Positions 1-6,693 of a DNA stretch of 64,000 bases are shown piece by piece. Below the pieces are notes generated by a model. The model saw nothing but the letters and a program-made list of their open reading frames with translations, searched no databases and was not told the origin of the DNA. A program made the translations under genes and the position numbers. Position 1 is the stretch's first letter. Every line of letters begins with the position of its first letter. This DNA is from Mesorhizobium sp. B2-3-4 (lineage in GTDB: Bacteria; Pseudomonadota; Alphaproteobacteria; Rhizobiales; Rhizobiaceae), in contig NZ_VFVY01000022.1 of the NCBI RefSeq assembly GCF_006442315.1, positions 62,001 through 126,000 on the forward strand, in the 5' to 3' direction.

Positions 1-66
1 ATGGCCCGCGCTTTCGGTCAATGCCGCACGGGCGACCAGGACGAGGAACATCATGACCAGACGCAT
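1..66 (-). CDS. partial small membrane protein (N-terminus only)
   Basis: Only the first 22 codons lie in the window; the gene runs off the left edge. The visible N-terminus (starting MRLVMMFLVLVARAAL) is hydrophobic and would be a membrane segment or signal peptide. The ATG at 66-64 was chosen because a stress-type promoter (97-121) points at it and the start lies about 20 nt after the expected transcription start. An AGG lies just upstream as a weak ribosome site. The family is not recognisable from so few residues. Confidence 0.35.
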   Translation of the reverse strand, partial: MRLVMMFLVLVARAALTESAGH

Positions 67-96
67 GAACCTGATGAGGACGTGCCGCTGTATCAC

Positions 97-121
97 AACA
101 TCCGGCACGGGAGAGCGTTCC
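97..121 (-). promoter_or_regulatory. EcfG-type promoter
   Basis: Minus strand GGAAC (121-117), 18 nt, TT (98-97); the -10 reads TGTT. It points toward the partial gene at the window edge. Confidence 0.5.
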
Positions 122-333
122 GAAACCGTCTCGAAAAAGTCGCCGCGCGAACCAGCGCGCCGTCAGACTTGAAAAGATCGGCGTTGAAAGATTAGCTGCC
201 AGTGAATTGATGGCATGCACAATCAGAAGCGTGTGCCAATCGACAACGTTCCAGAGTTCGCGCCCGGCAAATCTTCCGACTTAGTCTTTTGGAATTACCT
301 GCTCCAATCAAAAAGCGCGGAACAGATACATCA

Positions 334-537
334 TCACTTTCCCGTACCCGCATGTTGAGGCAGCACCGGAAGGGACAGCCGAATTCGCTGACCATTCGCG
401 AAATTCTTGGCGAACTGTTCAGTTTCGAAAAGCCGTTGGGTGACTTTGCCGTTTTCAACGATCTGAACGGCCCACTCTCCGTCGAGCCGTTCAACGCGAA
501 CAGCGTTCGCTGGCGTCTTCTCGGCGCCTGATGCCAT
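334..537 (-). CDS. small conserved-type hypothetical protein
   Basis: A 67-residue hydrophilic protein with a compact core around RLDGEWAVQIVENGKV and FETEQFAKNFANGQRIRL, consistent with a small beta/alpha fold. The ATG at 537 is preceded by GAGG with 8 nt spacing; a TTG two codons upstream is a less likely start. No signal peptide or membrane segment. I do not recognise a named family. No stress-type promoter is visible upstream, unlike many small genes nearby. Confidence 0.5.
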   Translation of the reverse strand: MASGAEKTPANAVRVERLDGEWAVQIVENGKVTQRLFETEQFAKNFANGQRIRLSLPVLPQHAGTGK

Positions 538-862
538 CTTCAAACCTCAGCTTTTGATTGCTTGTTTATCAGCACACATATCAAACACTGCAAATTACAT
601 AGTTTACCTAAATCGAAAGATTGATGTGCGGACAGCCGGCACGGGCGGAAATGTCTGGCAGTCACCAGGTGCCAACGCAGCCGGCAACTGCGGTTCAGTC
701 GGGTGCCTGGGCCACAAGCCAAACAGCTTTCATCGGGTAGTGTCACGGGCAGGTGCCGCTTTTCGTCCAGCCGAGACAGTATGGTGAGGTGCCGCCTCGA
801 CTACTCATTCCGATAGGGGCTCGAGGAAAATCCTGCGTTGGCGTTCATTTCAAGCTGCTGTC
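538..862. other. intergenic stretch without a defensible gene
   Basis: About 325 bases of somewhat lower GC. Short open frames exist on both strands but none has a ribosome site together with protein-like composition. I see no repeat or hairpin with a T tract. Confidence 0.4.
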
Positions 863-887
863 GGAACAAATCGTGCGCTCGCAAATT
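863..887 (+). promoter_or_regulatory. EcfG-type promoter
   Basis: GGAAC (863-867), 18 nt, TT (886-887); the -10 reads AATT, so it is one of the weaker matches. It lies 34 nt before the ATG at 921. Confidence 0.45.
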
Positions 888-920
888 TGGAGGTGTTTGC
901 AGGCGGTGCGGTGAGGATCA

Positions 921-1124
921 ATGGCGCCAAAAGAAGATTCGCGAACCGGAGCGCCGAAAGCGTTCCTAACCCGGTTGACGCGAGAAGCTGTTCCCCGTCA
1001 CGAGATCGACTTCATCAGCAAGATTGGTAGGCTCGGTCGCGAGGAAGTCATTGAACTTCTGAACAAGCACCGCGGTGATCGAGAAGCTGTATTCTCGGAA
1101 CTGGCTTCGCGCATGATTAGGTGA
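921..1124 (+). CDS. small hypothetical protein
   Basis: A 67-residue charged protein. The C-terminal half (FISKIGRLGREEVIELLNKH and after) is likely two amphipathic helices. The ATG follows GTGAGG at 4-5 nt and a stress-type promoter 34 nt upstream, which together support the start. No known domain is recognised; it may be a short stress-induced protein like others in this region. Confidence 0.5.
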   Translation: MAPKEDSRTGAPKAFLTRLTREAVPRHEIDFISKIGRLGREEVIELLNKHRGDREAVFSELASRMIR

Positions 1125-1233
1125 GTCCACGGCCTGTTTTCAGCCTAGGCCTGACTGGGTCAGCTGAAGTCGGAACGAAGATTCGCTTTGCTGCAGGCAG
1201 GCCTCGCTGATCGCCGGCATACGGCGCGCTTGT

Positions 1234-1935
1234 TCAAGGGCGCGAAAAAATAGCCCGCGCATCGCGCTGGCTCGGACGCCAATTTTCGAGGACCTCTTTC
1301 ACCACGACTGTTTCAAGCTGTTCGCTGAACCGCGATCGATAGAGTTCCATCGACGCGTCGTGTGTCTGATCGGCAGAACTGCAGACCGCATCGGACACGA
1401 CGACGACGCGGTATCCGCGATCGACTGCGCCCAAAACCGTGGCGAGAACACAGACGTCCGTTTCGCCGCCGGTGATGACCAGCGTATCCACCTGCATGCC
1501 ATTCAGGAGATCGTCGAGGCGACCTTCGGTCCAGGGCGAATAGACCTTCTTGTCCAAAATCTTGGCAGGTGGAACGAAACGCTTGAGATCCGGCATGAGT
1601 TCGATCAGTTCAGGATCGATATTCTCGATGGTGGCCTCTGCCCAGCGCCGGTAATATTGCGCCCACATACCCATGCCCTTCCCGGGTCTCTCCGCCGGTA
1701 TGAATCGCGTGAAGATCGTTCGATCGGCATTGGCGCCGGCAAGCTCTTCGATGGCGGGCAACACCTCCTTCGCCCAAGGGACCGGCCAGGGGCCGGCGGT
1801 TCCGAAGAGGCCTTGCATGTCGACGCAGATGTGAACGGCAGATTTGCCGAGGGGGCCGTGAACCAGACCGCGTGCAGCCATCTCAAACTCCCGGGTGCGC
1901 AGTTGCAAAGTGGCTTCAAATCGACGCGTTGTCAT
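1234..1935 (-). CDS. isochorismatase-family cysteine hydrolase
   Basis: A 233-residue protein of the isochorismatase-like (cysteine hydrolase) family, whose members hydrolyse amides such as nicotinamide, N-carbamoyl compounds or isochorismate. The family triad is visible: Asp in VHICVDMQ near the N-terminus, Lys in ILDKKVYSPW mid-protein, and Cys in ETDVCVLATVLGA. The preferred ATG (1935) overlaps the end of the upstream gene by 20 bp, indicating translational coupling. An alternative ATG lies about 20 codons in (MAARGLVHG). Substrate cannot be inferred. It shares an operon and the promoter at 2455-2479 with the 170-residue gene before it. Confidence 0.8.
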   Translation of the reverse strand: MTTRRFEATLQLRTREFEMAARGLVHGPLGKSAVHICVDMQGLFGTAGPWPVPWAKEVLPAIEELAGANADRTIFTRFIPAERPGKGMGMWAQYYRRWAEATIENIDPELIELMPDLKRFVPPAKILDKKVYSPWTEGRLDDLLNGMQVDTLVITGGETDVCVLATVLGAVDRGYRVVVVSDAVCSSADQTHDASMELYRSRFSEQLETVVVKEVLENWRPSQRDARAIFSRP

Positions 1936-2428
1936 TGGCCTTCCGCGCTGCCTCGGCTTCGGCAACATCGATCGTGCAAACCTCAGCACCGCTGTCGTCG
2001 CGCACGCGCACCAGCCATCCCGTCAGGTCGTCGTTGCCCGGCTGGAGGTCAACCAGCATATCAATTGCGCAACGCACAGCTTCGGCGCGCGCAGCCTCTG
2101 CACTTGGCATCTCACAAGGTGGAAGCACGCGAGCCTCGTCCCCGTCGCGGTACTCGAATGTGTAGATCTTGCTCACCATGCCATCGGTTTCGCCAGGATC
2201 TGTCGGTCGAGCGTCAGTTCTATCGCCAGACCCTTCGAAGGTGGCAGTCTGCACGAGAATGGCCTTGGCACGGTCGATAGCCCCGACCCCCGAGGCCTCA
2301 TCGACAAGTTCGCCTCGTGCCATTTCCACCGACACGGATTCGCCTCCCTCGCCCTGGAAGACCACACGCAGCAGCGACCTGCCCTCAAGACCGGAGGTTG
2401 GCTCGACATTGACACCGACGATCTGCAT
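1916..2428 (-). CDS. DUF6894-like hypothetical protein
   Basis: A 170-residue acidic soluble protein. The C-terminal half has the feel of the short rhizobial DUF6894 domain: an aromatic strand with DGDEAR, an A-rich helix (SAEAARAEAVRCAIDML), then a strand VRDDSGAEVCTIDV. That assignment is from memory of the family and is tentative. The N-terminal half (MQIVGVNVEPTSGLEGRSLL) is unassigned. The ATG at 2428 follows AAGGAGG at 4 nt spacing, a strong ribosome site. It is first in a two-gene stress-promoter operon with the isochorismatase-like hydrolase. Confidence 0.6.
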   Translation of the reverse strand: MQIVGVNVEPTSGLEGRSLLRVVFQGEGGESVSVEMARGELVDEASGVGAIDRAKAILVQTATFEGSGDRTDARPTDPGETDGMVSKIYTFEYRDGDEARVLPPCEMPSAEAARAEAVRCAIDMLVDLQPGNDDLTGWLVRVRDDSGAEVCTIDVAEAEAARKANDNASI

Positions 2429-2454
2429 AAAAACCTCCTTGGTTGTCTGTGACA

Positions 2455-2479
2455 AACAACGGTTTTCAGCGCTGGTTCC
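2455..2479 (-). promoter_or_regulatory. EcfG-type promoter
   Basis: Minus strand GGAAC (2479-2475), 18 nt, TT (2456-2455), -10 TGTT. It lies 27 nt from the ATG at 2428. Confidence 0.65.
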
Positions 2480-2593
2480 AGGACCAAAGCGATTGTTTGC
2501 ACAAAGACCAAAACGCGAAGCCAACGAACGCCATTAAGCCTGTCTGCAGGTATTCAAAGACTTGCTCTGGTCCTCGCTTCGGCAGTCAAGCTG

Positions 2594-2755
2594 CTACTCG
2601 TTATGCTCGTTATACAATTCCCTGGTGGCGCGGTCGCTCTGGCGTTGCTCAGCCGGCTCTTTTCGGCGACGAGTGAACATCGCGTAGAGGATCGCCGCCA
2701 GAAGGATCAATGGACCAGCAGCAACCACCAATACCCACATATCAACGCCAGACAT
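2594..2755 (-). CDS. small single-pass membrane protein
   Basis: A 53-residue protein: a short N-terminus (MSGVDMW), one hydrophobic helix (VLVVAAGPLILLAAILYAM), then a basic, charged tail beginning TRRRKEP. Topology by the positive-inside rule is N-out, C-in. The ATG follows GAGGAGG at 5 nt. A stress-type promoter (2803-2827) lies 48 nt upstream. Small one-helix proteins of this shape are common in rhizobial stress regulons; no specific function can be assigned. Confidence 0.7.
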   Translation of the reverse strand: MSGVDMWVLVVAAGPLILLAAILYAMFTRRRKEPAEQRQSDRATRELYNEHNE

Positions 2756-2802
2756 TGTTGCCTCCTCGAGAAATGGGACTATCCAGTCGAGTTCCCCCCG
2801 CT

Positions 2803-2827
2803 AACAGCCCGAATGCCGAAATGTTCC
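2803..2827 (-). promoter_or_regulatory. EcfG-type promoter
   Basis: Minus strand GGAAC (2827-2823), 18 nt, TT (2804-2803), -10 TGTT, directed at the small membrane protein gene starting at 2755. Confidence 0.65.
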
Positions 2828-2958
2828 ACCGTTTTGCCCCGTGAGAGCGGGGCGCTTATGGGAGCCGCAATTCTGGTCCTGCCGGGACCCTCCCCAGCCG
2901 CCGCTATCCGGAGCCAAACGCTGTTTGTCGAAATTTGACCGACAGATCACTTTTCGCG

Positions 2959-2983
2959 GGAACCTGCGGCGGCACTCTCAGTT
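2959..2983 (+). promoter_or_regulatory. EcfG-type promoter
   Basis: GGAAC (2959-2963), 18 nt, TT (2982-2983), -10 AGTT, 46 nt before the yciE-type gene start. Confidence 0.65.
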
Positions 2984-3028
2984 GGGTTGGCACCCAAACG
3001 GGTGATTTCAACCAAAGGAGATTGTCAA

Positions 3029-3559
3029 ATGGCAGCCACCAAGAAAGCAAGTGCGAGCACCAAGGGGCTTGAGGACCTCATGCTCGACGGCCTCAAGGAT
3101 ATCTATTATGCCGAAAAGAAAATCCTCAAGGCGTTGCCGAAGATGGCCAAGGGCGCGGAAGACGAGCAGGTCGCTGCTGCATTCGAAAAACACCGTGTAG
3201 AGACCGAGGGCCAGGTCGAGCGGCTTGAGCAGGTGTTCGAAATCCTCGGCGTCGCCGCGCGCGGCAAGACCTGCCCTGCCATTGACGGCATCATCGAGGA
3301 AGGATCCGAGATCCTCGAGGAATACAAGGGCTCGACCTCGATTGACGCCGGCCTTGTCGGCGCCGCGCAGGCGGTCGAGCATTATGAGATCGCACGCTAC
3401 GGCACGCTGATCGCCTGGGCGACCTCGCTGGGCAAGGATGACATTGTGGAACTCCTCAACGCTACTCTCGAAGAAGAGAAGGCCACCGATGAGGCTCTGA
3501 CGTCTCTTGGCGAGTCCGGCGTGAACGACAAGGCGGCCGAGCAGCAAAAAGCCGCCTGA
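3029..3559 (+). CDS. YciE-type ferritin-like protein (DUF892)
   Basis: A 176-residue all-alpha protein of the YciE/DUF892 ferritin-like family. The family signature GLEDLMLDGLKDIYYAEKKI is at the N-terminus, followed by the long helical bundle with acidic and histidine residues (AVEHYEIARYGTLIAWA, LEEEKATDEALTSL) that in relatives bind a di-metal site. The N-terminal segment and the C-terminal tail are Lys/Ala rich. The ATG at 3029 follows AAAGGAG. Members are induced by osmotic or stationary stress; the promoter at 2959-2983 agrees. A second family member lies at 40421-40942. Confidence 0.9.
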   Translation: MAATKKASASTKGLEDLMLDGLKDIYYAEKKILKALPKMAKGAEDEQVAAAFEKHRVETEGQVERLEQVFEILGVAARGKTCPAIDGIIEEGSEILEEYKGSTSIDAGLVGAAQAVEHYEIARYGTLIAWATSLGKDDIVELLNATLEEEKATDEALTSLGESGVNDKAAEQQKAA

Positions 3560-3577
3560 ACCATCAGACCGAGGCAA

Positions 3578-3606
3578 CAGGGGCCACGGCATCGCCGCGG
3601 CCCCTG
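3578..3606. terminator. strong hairpin between convergent genes
   Basis: An inverted repeat: CAGGGGCC (3578-3585) pairs with GGCCCCTG (3599-3606), with further CGGC/GCCG pairing inside. There is no good T tract, so it is a stable hairpin serving either strand rather than a textbook intrinsic terminator. It lies between the convergent genes ending at 3559 and 3614. Confidence 0.55.
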
Positions 3607-3613
3607 AGGTCAG

Positions 3614-3904
3614 CTAGGCCACCGCCAATCTGCTGTCAGGCAGGCAATCGGCCGCCGCGCCTGGGGGCACTGTTGCTCTTCGGGAAGCCACAACGCACGG
3701 CAGCCGCTTCGCACAATTTTGCGCTGCGTCGAGGAGCTCCTCCTCGCTGGTCAAGCCGTTCATGAAGAGCTTCAGCAGATGCGACGCCGTCCTTGCTGCC
3801 TCGGGCGAGGTAAATGGCAATCCGTTCTGTTTGCAAACCGATCGGCTCACACGAGCCAACATTTCGATCTCGGTCGGCTCAAGACAACGACCGGGATACA
3901 GCAT
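3614..3904 (-). CDS. small hypothetical protein, paralogue of 49512-49772
   Basis: A 96-residue protein. Its first part matches the protein at 49512-49772 closely: MLYPGRCLEPTEIEMLARV here, MFYPGRFLEPKEIAMLARV there. Both also share SHLLKLFMNGL / AHLLKLFMNGL and an EELLDA-type helix. The helical core suggests a small regulatory or structural protein; no domain name is recognised. The C-terminal tail diverges between the two copies. The ATG at 3904 follows AAGGA. No stress-type promoter is visible upstream. Confidence 0.65.
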   Translation of the reverse strand: MLYPGRCLEPTEIEMLARVSRSVCKQNGLPFTSPEAARTASHLLKLFMNGLTSEEELLDAAQNCAKRLPCVVASRRATVPPGAAADCLPDSRLAVA

Positions 3905-4364
3905 GGTTGTTTCCTTTCGTGGCTTCGTGTGCTGCGTGTGATCGGCGCTGGCGTTCAGCACTTCACTCGCATGACTGATACGTGACGAGTACGCTGCGAT
4001 CTGAGACGATCCTTCCACGAGCGCGCACGAGGATGGCTGGAATGTCCAAGCCGGTCATTCACCTTCGATTGGTGGGGCTGATTGGTAATTTCTGTACATT
4101 TGCGCAACATGCGAAGCTGGACGAAAGCTTGCGATCAAGTCACGCGGCCACAAATATCACGCGGATAGACGACAAGGAGCCTGAGGAAGTCGACGAACAT
4201 CGCCATCGCGAGCAGCAGAGCGACTGACGCTGCACATCCCCTTATGGAAAATAGATCCGGATCTCGGCTTGCTGGGAACCGGTTTATTTGTGGCGATGAT
4301 CTTTCGGTCGGCTGTGATTACGAACCGAAGCCAAGCGACTTCATGTAAGCTGGGCGAACGGGTG
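3905..4364. other. intergenic stretch without a defensible gene
   Basis: About 460 bases. On the minus strand a hydrophobic frame (LLLAMAMFVDFLRLLVVYPRD) around 4145-4235 has no start codon with a ribosome site and may be a relic of a small membrane protein. No repeat is seen. Confidence 0.35.
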
Positions 4365-4389
4365 GGAACCACCAGCCGCCTATTGAGTT
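4365..4389 (+). promoter_or_regulatory. EcfG-type promoter
   Basis: GGAAC (4365-4369), 18 nt, TT (4388-4389), -10 AGTT, 19 nt before the ATG at 4408. Confidence 0.6.
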
Positions 4390-4407
4390 CGACCATTCTG
4401 AACCCGG

Positions 4408-4593
4408 ATGCGGAACATGGCGGATATCAGCAACGCGCAACAGAAAGTCATGGCCGAACTTATCCGGCGGTGGATCACGTCAGACACAAACCGGCGCCAG
4501 ATCCGGCAATTGCTGGACCGGCCCTCCGATATTGATCTTCCGCCTGAACATAAATCATTGCTGGATGAGCTTGACCGCAAGCTCAATGAGTAG
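4408..4593 (+). CDS. small helical hypothetical protein
   Basis: A 61-residue protein with two predicted amphipathic helices (QQKVMAELIRRWI; HKSLLDELDRKLNE) separated by a short basic loop. A second ATG three codons in (MADISNAQQ) may be the true start, since the first would leave a very short leader after the promoter at 4365-4389. No strong ribosome site is visible for either. Function unknown. Confidence 0.5.
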   Translation: MRNMADISNAQQKVMAELIRRWITSDTNRRQIRQLLDRPSDIDLPPEHKSLLDELDRKLNE

Positions 4594-4674
4594 CGGCCGG
4601 TACTGTATTGACCGTCGGGACGCTTCGACCGGAGACGAGAAGTTCTGAAGGACACTCACGCCGACCGCGACCTG

Positions 4675-5025
4675 TTACCGAGCCGTCAATGACACCGCCA
4701 GCCTGACAAGCTCTGATGTATTAGCCGGTTTGCCCACGAATTTGCCGGCTTTGAAAGCTTCGCTCCTGCCATCAAGATCTGTGCCGCTGTAAACAAGAAA
4801 GGGTATTTGACGCAAAGCCAGCTGCTCCGCGATCTCACCACTATCGCAGTCCCGTAGAATGATATCCAGGATCGCGATATCCGGTTGTAGATATGAGAGA
4901 ATCTCTCTCGTGCGCTCGCATGAAGCAGCGGCGGATACAGCGAAGCCGGCGCGCTTCAGCGAAGCCTCAAGGTCGGCGACGATGAAGGCCTCGTCCTCCA
5001 CAATGAGAGCCAAGGGTTTTCGCAT
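4675..5025 (-). CDS. single-domain response regulator
   Basis: A 116-residue receiver domain with no output domain. Visible receiver features: acidic pair in ALIVEDEAFIVADL, phospho-acceptor Asp in DIAILDIIL, Ser/Thr in LVYSGTD and conserved Lys in KFVGKPA. Single-domain receivers of this kind in Rhizobiales usually receive phosphate from HWE kinases. The ATG at 5025 follows GGGAGG at 6 nt. No partner kinase is adjacent. Confidence 0.85.
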   Translation of the reverse strand: MRKPLALIVEDEAFIVADLEASLKRAGFAVSAAASCERTREILSYLQPDIAILDIILRDCDSGEIAEQLALRQIPFLVYSGTDLDGRSEAFKAGKFVGKPANTSELVRLAVSLTAR

Positions 5026-5344
5026 GGCAGCCTCCCTTTGGCGAAGCCGTCGACAGCCGCTCGCCAGTTGAAGGCAGAGTATGCCATTTGCGGCCAGAGT
5101 CACTTTCAAATATTTTCCAGCCCGGCGGACGGCAAGACGCTCTTCGAGCCGTGTCCCGGGAAGCAATCCATGCCACCTGGAACCATCAGCCGACAGGACT
5201 CCGCCATCCGGCCACTGCAAAACCACTGCCGTCCACGGTTCGCGTCGAAACCCGAAAGTCCATGGATCATTTTGCAGTTTCGCCAGTTAGGCGCCCACAT
5301 TCGCAAAACCGGCATCGTGCCAGATGCTGGGCAAGAAGGCTGGA
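5026..5344. other. intergenic stretch without a defensible gene
   Basis: About 320 bases with overlapping short frames on both strands, none with a convincing start. No promoter of the GGAAC type with correct spacing is seen. Confidence 0.35.
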
Positions 5345-5563
5345 ATGGGCAAGGCGAAGAAATCCGAAGACAAAAAATACCAGCGGGTAAGTGCACGGGA
5401 AAAATGCCAGCGGGTAAGTGCGGGCATCGTATCCGAGGCGCAGTATTTTGCCCGCAGGTGCGGCTTGTGCACGGAAGAAGCGGTAGCACTGATGATCGCG
5501 GATCACGGTTACGAAGGCAGGACCGTCCCTCTCAAGATGTCCAGGCTTGTCGAAAAGCGGTGA
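5345..5563 (+). CDS. small basic protein with a 9-residue tandem repeat
   Basis: A 72-residue protein. A basic N-terminus (MGKAKKSEDK) is followed by an in-frame 27-bp direct duplication encoding KYQRVSARE and KCQRVSAGI; fifteen bases (5380-5394 and 5407-5421) are identical. The C-terminal segment (SEAQYFARRCGLCTEEAVAL) resembles the helix-turn-helix-like core of short DUF3606 proteins, a tentative match. The ATG at 5345 follows AAGAAGG. Confidence 0.55.
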   Translation: MGKAKKSEDKKYQRVSAREKCQRVSAGIVSEAQYFARRCGLCTEEAVALMIADHGYEGRTVPLKMSRLVEKR

Positions 5564-5739
5564 CAAAGTCCCATCGTACCGACGAGGGCGCCGATGCCGA
5601 ATGAACGGGCCCTTGGGGAACAAAGCTCACTGCCGATGTTCGATTCCACCCGGTTGGCAAAGGAGCTCGGGATCAAGAACACGCGCACATTGTTTGCGCC
5701 GCCGGCACTCGCCTCGCCGCAGACTCTCGGGAGATCGAT

Positions 5740-5952
5740 GTGAAACGCTTGCTATTGTCGCTTCTAATGACTGCAGTGGTTTTGGCGCTCTGCTACTGGG
5801 CCTTCCTTTATGTCGATCGGGGCTGGCCGACGTCGCCTTTGAAGCGGGCGCCGGAGCAAAACCAGGGCGGCAACGCGCCGCAGGACACGTCGCCGGCCGC
5901 TGGTATCCGCAAGGATCCGCAAAGCAACAATGAAATGCCCGGCAATCAATAA
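5740..5952 (+). CDS. small membrane-anchored or secreted protein
   Basis: A 70-residue protein starting with GTG after GGGAG at 6 nt. A basic start (MKRLL) leads into one hydrophobic helix (SLLMTAVVLALCYWAFLYV), then a Pro/Gln/Asn-rich hydrophilic tail. It would be anchored with the tail in the periplasm. A GGAAC element upstream (5618-5622) has 17 rather than 18 nt before TT, so I did not call a promoter. Confidence 0.6.
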   Translation: MKRLLLSLLMTAVVLALCYWAFLYVDRGWPTSPLKRAPEQNQGGNAPQDTSPAAGIRKDPQSNNEMPGNQ

Positions 5953-5977
5953 TCAGGCGAGGCAGTAGCCGGACCTG

Positions 5978-6241
5978 TCAATTGCGGTCGACAAATTCGT
6001 TGCTGCGACTGGTGGCGCCGCTCTCCGTCGGGTTCTGGTGCAGAAAAGCCAGATTATTTCCGTCCAGTATACGGAAAAACTCATCCCATTCGACAGGTTG
6101 CACTCGCTCGCCATCCTCACCGAAGTCGACCCGCAGAGTGGCGCCTTTGGCTGAATCTCGCACCACAGCAGGCCTGCCTTCACGCGCTTCTATCCACGCC
6201 CGGATCACTTCGTGATTTGTGGTTTTCAGGGCCTCGCTCAT
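5978..6241 (-). CDS. small conserved protein, paralogue of 18989-19264
   Basis: An 87-residue protein, MSEALKTTNHEVIRAWIEAR, GRPAVVRDSAKGATLRVDF, WDEFFRILDGNNLAFLHQ. It shares nearly every motif with 18989-19264. I recall that relatives in rhizobia are often labelled glucan branching enzyme, which its size makes implausible; no enzymatic motif is visible. A small alpha/beta domain seems likely. The ATG is at 6241, and an EcfG-type promoter (6281-6305) lies 40 nt upstream. Confidence 0.75.
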   Translation of the reverse strand: MSEALKTTNHEVIRAWIEAREGRPAVVRDSAKGATLRVDFGEDGERVQPVEWDEFFRILDGNNLAFLHQNPTESGATSRSNEFVDRN

Positions 6242-6280
6242 AGTCGTCTCTCCTTGCTGCAATAGTGCCTATCCGAAGGA

Positions 6281-6305
6281 AACCAGGCGCCCGTTCTATT
6301 GTTCC
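6281..6305 (-). promoter_or_regulatory. EcfG-type promoter
   Basis: Minus strand GGAAC (6305-6301), 18 nt, TT (6282-6281), -10 GGTT. It drives the gene starting at 6241. Confidence 0.7.
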
Positions 6306-6334
6306 TGGACCGCCTGAAGCATTTTCCCCAGTGA

Positions 6335-6365
6335 CAAAAGGCCCGTTGCTTTGGGCAACGGGCCT
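6335..6365 (-). terminator. intrinsic terminator
   Basis: Perfect 11-bp inverted repeat AGGCCCGTTGC (6339-6349) / GCAACGGGCCT (6355-6365) with a 5-nt loop. Read on the minus strand it is followed by a short T run (6338-6335). It ends the predicted sRNA. Confidence 0.75.
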
Positions 6366-6410
6366 GATGGATCCGAGTGGACCCGGGATCGCTTGAGGGG
6401 GAGCGATCTG
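6335..6410 (-). ncRNA. probable stress-induced small RNA with C-rich loop
   Basis: No reading frame fits here, yet an EcfG-type promoter (6417-6441) is followed within 80 nt on the same strand by an intrinsic terminator (6335-6365). The implied transcript is about 76 nt. Its 5' end folds into a perfect 7-bp stem (GATCGCT 6408-6402 with AGCGATC 6393-6387) that presents an 8-nt loop reading CCCCCTCA in RNA sense. A single-stranded linker and the terminator hairpin follow. A C-rich loop can pair with Shine-Dalgarno sequences. In Caulobacter, the general-stress sRNA GsrN is likewise sigma-T dependent and acts through a C-rich loop; relation to GsrN is inference. The 5' end is estimated, not measured. 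Confidence 0.65.
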
Positions 6411-6416
6411 TCGTCA

Positions 6417-6441
6417 AACCGGCACGATGCCCGAATGTTCC
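6417..6441 (-). promoter_or_regulatory. EcfG-type promoter of the predicted sRNA
   Basis: Minus strand GGAAC (6441-6437), 18 nt, TT (6418-6417), -10 GGTT. No coding sequence follows; the terminator at 6335-6365 does. Confidence 0.65.
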
Positions 6442-6611
6442 ACCGATCGGCGGCTTTCTCTCCGGATCGCGCAGTTCCTGCATGGCAGGAAGGAGTTTGG
6501 CCGTACCCGACTTAGGACGCCCGGCCGCTGCTGGCTCTCCTGTTCGAAATAGCACTTTGGCCTCGGAGGCTTGGCGGGTGTTCGGCGTTGAGCAGGCAGC
6601 GCCGGTTGTCG

Positions 6612-6636
6612 GGAACCATTTGCCGGCCCGCCGGTT
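6612..6636 (+). promoter_or_regulatory. EcfG-type promoter
   Basis: GGAAC (6612-6616), 18 nt, TT (6635-6636), -10 GGTT, 58 nt before the ATG of the ThDP enzyme. Confidence 0.65.
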
Positions 6637-6693
6637 CGGGGACAAATTGGAGCCTCAATTGCTGAAGCCTCGCCAAATGCCTGGAGCCTCGCC

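Noticed and set aside
5618..5641. GGAAC followed by TT after 17 nt upstream of the gene at 5740
   Set aside because: Spacing is one base short of the otherwise constant 18; similar 17-nt near misses occur near 36691 and on the minus strand near 47680, and were not counted.
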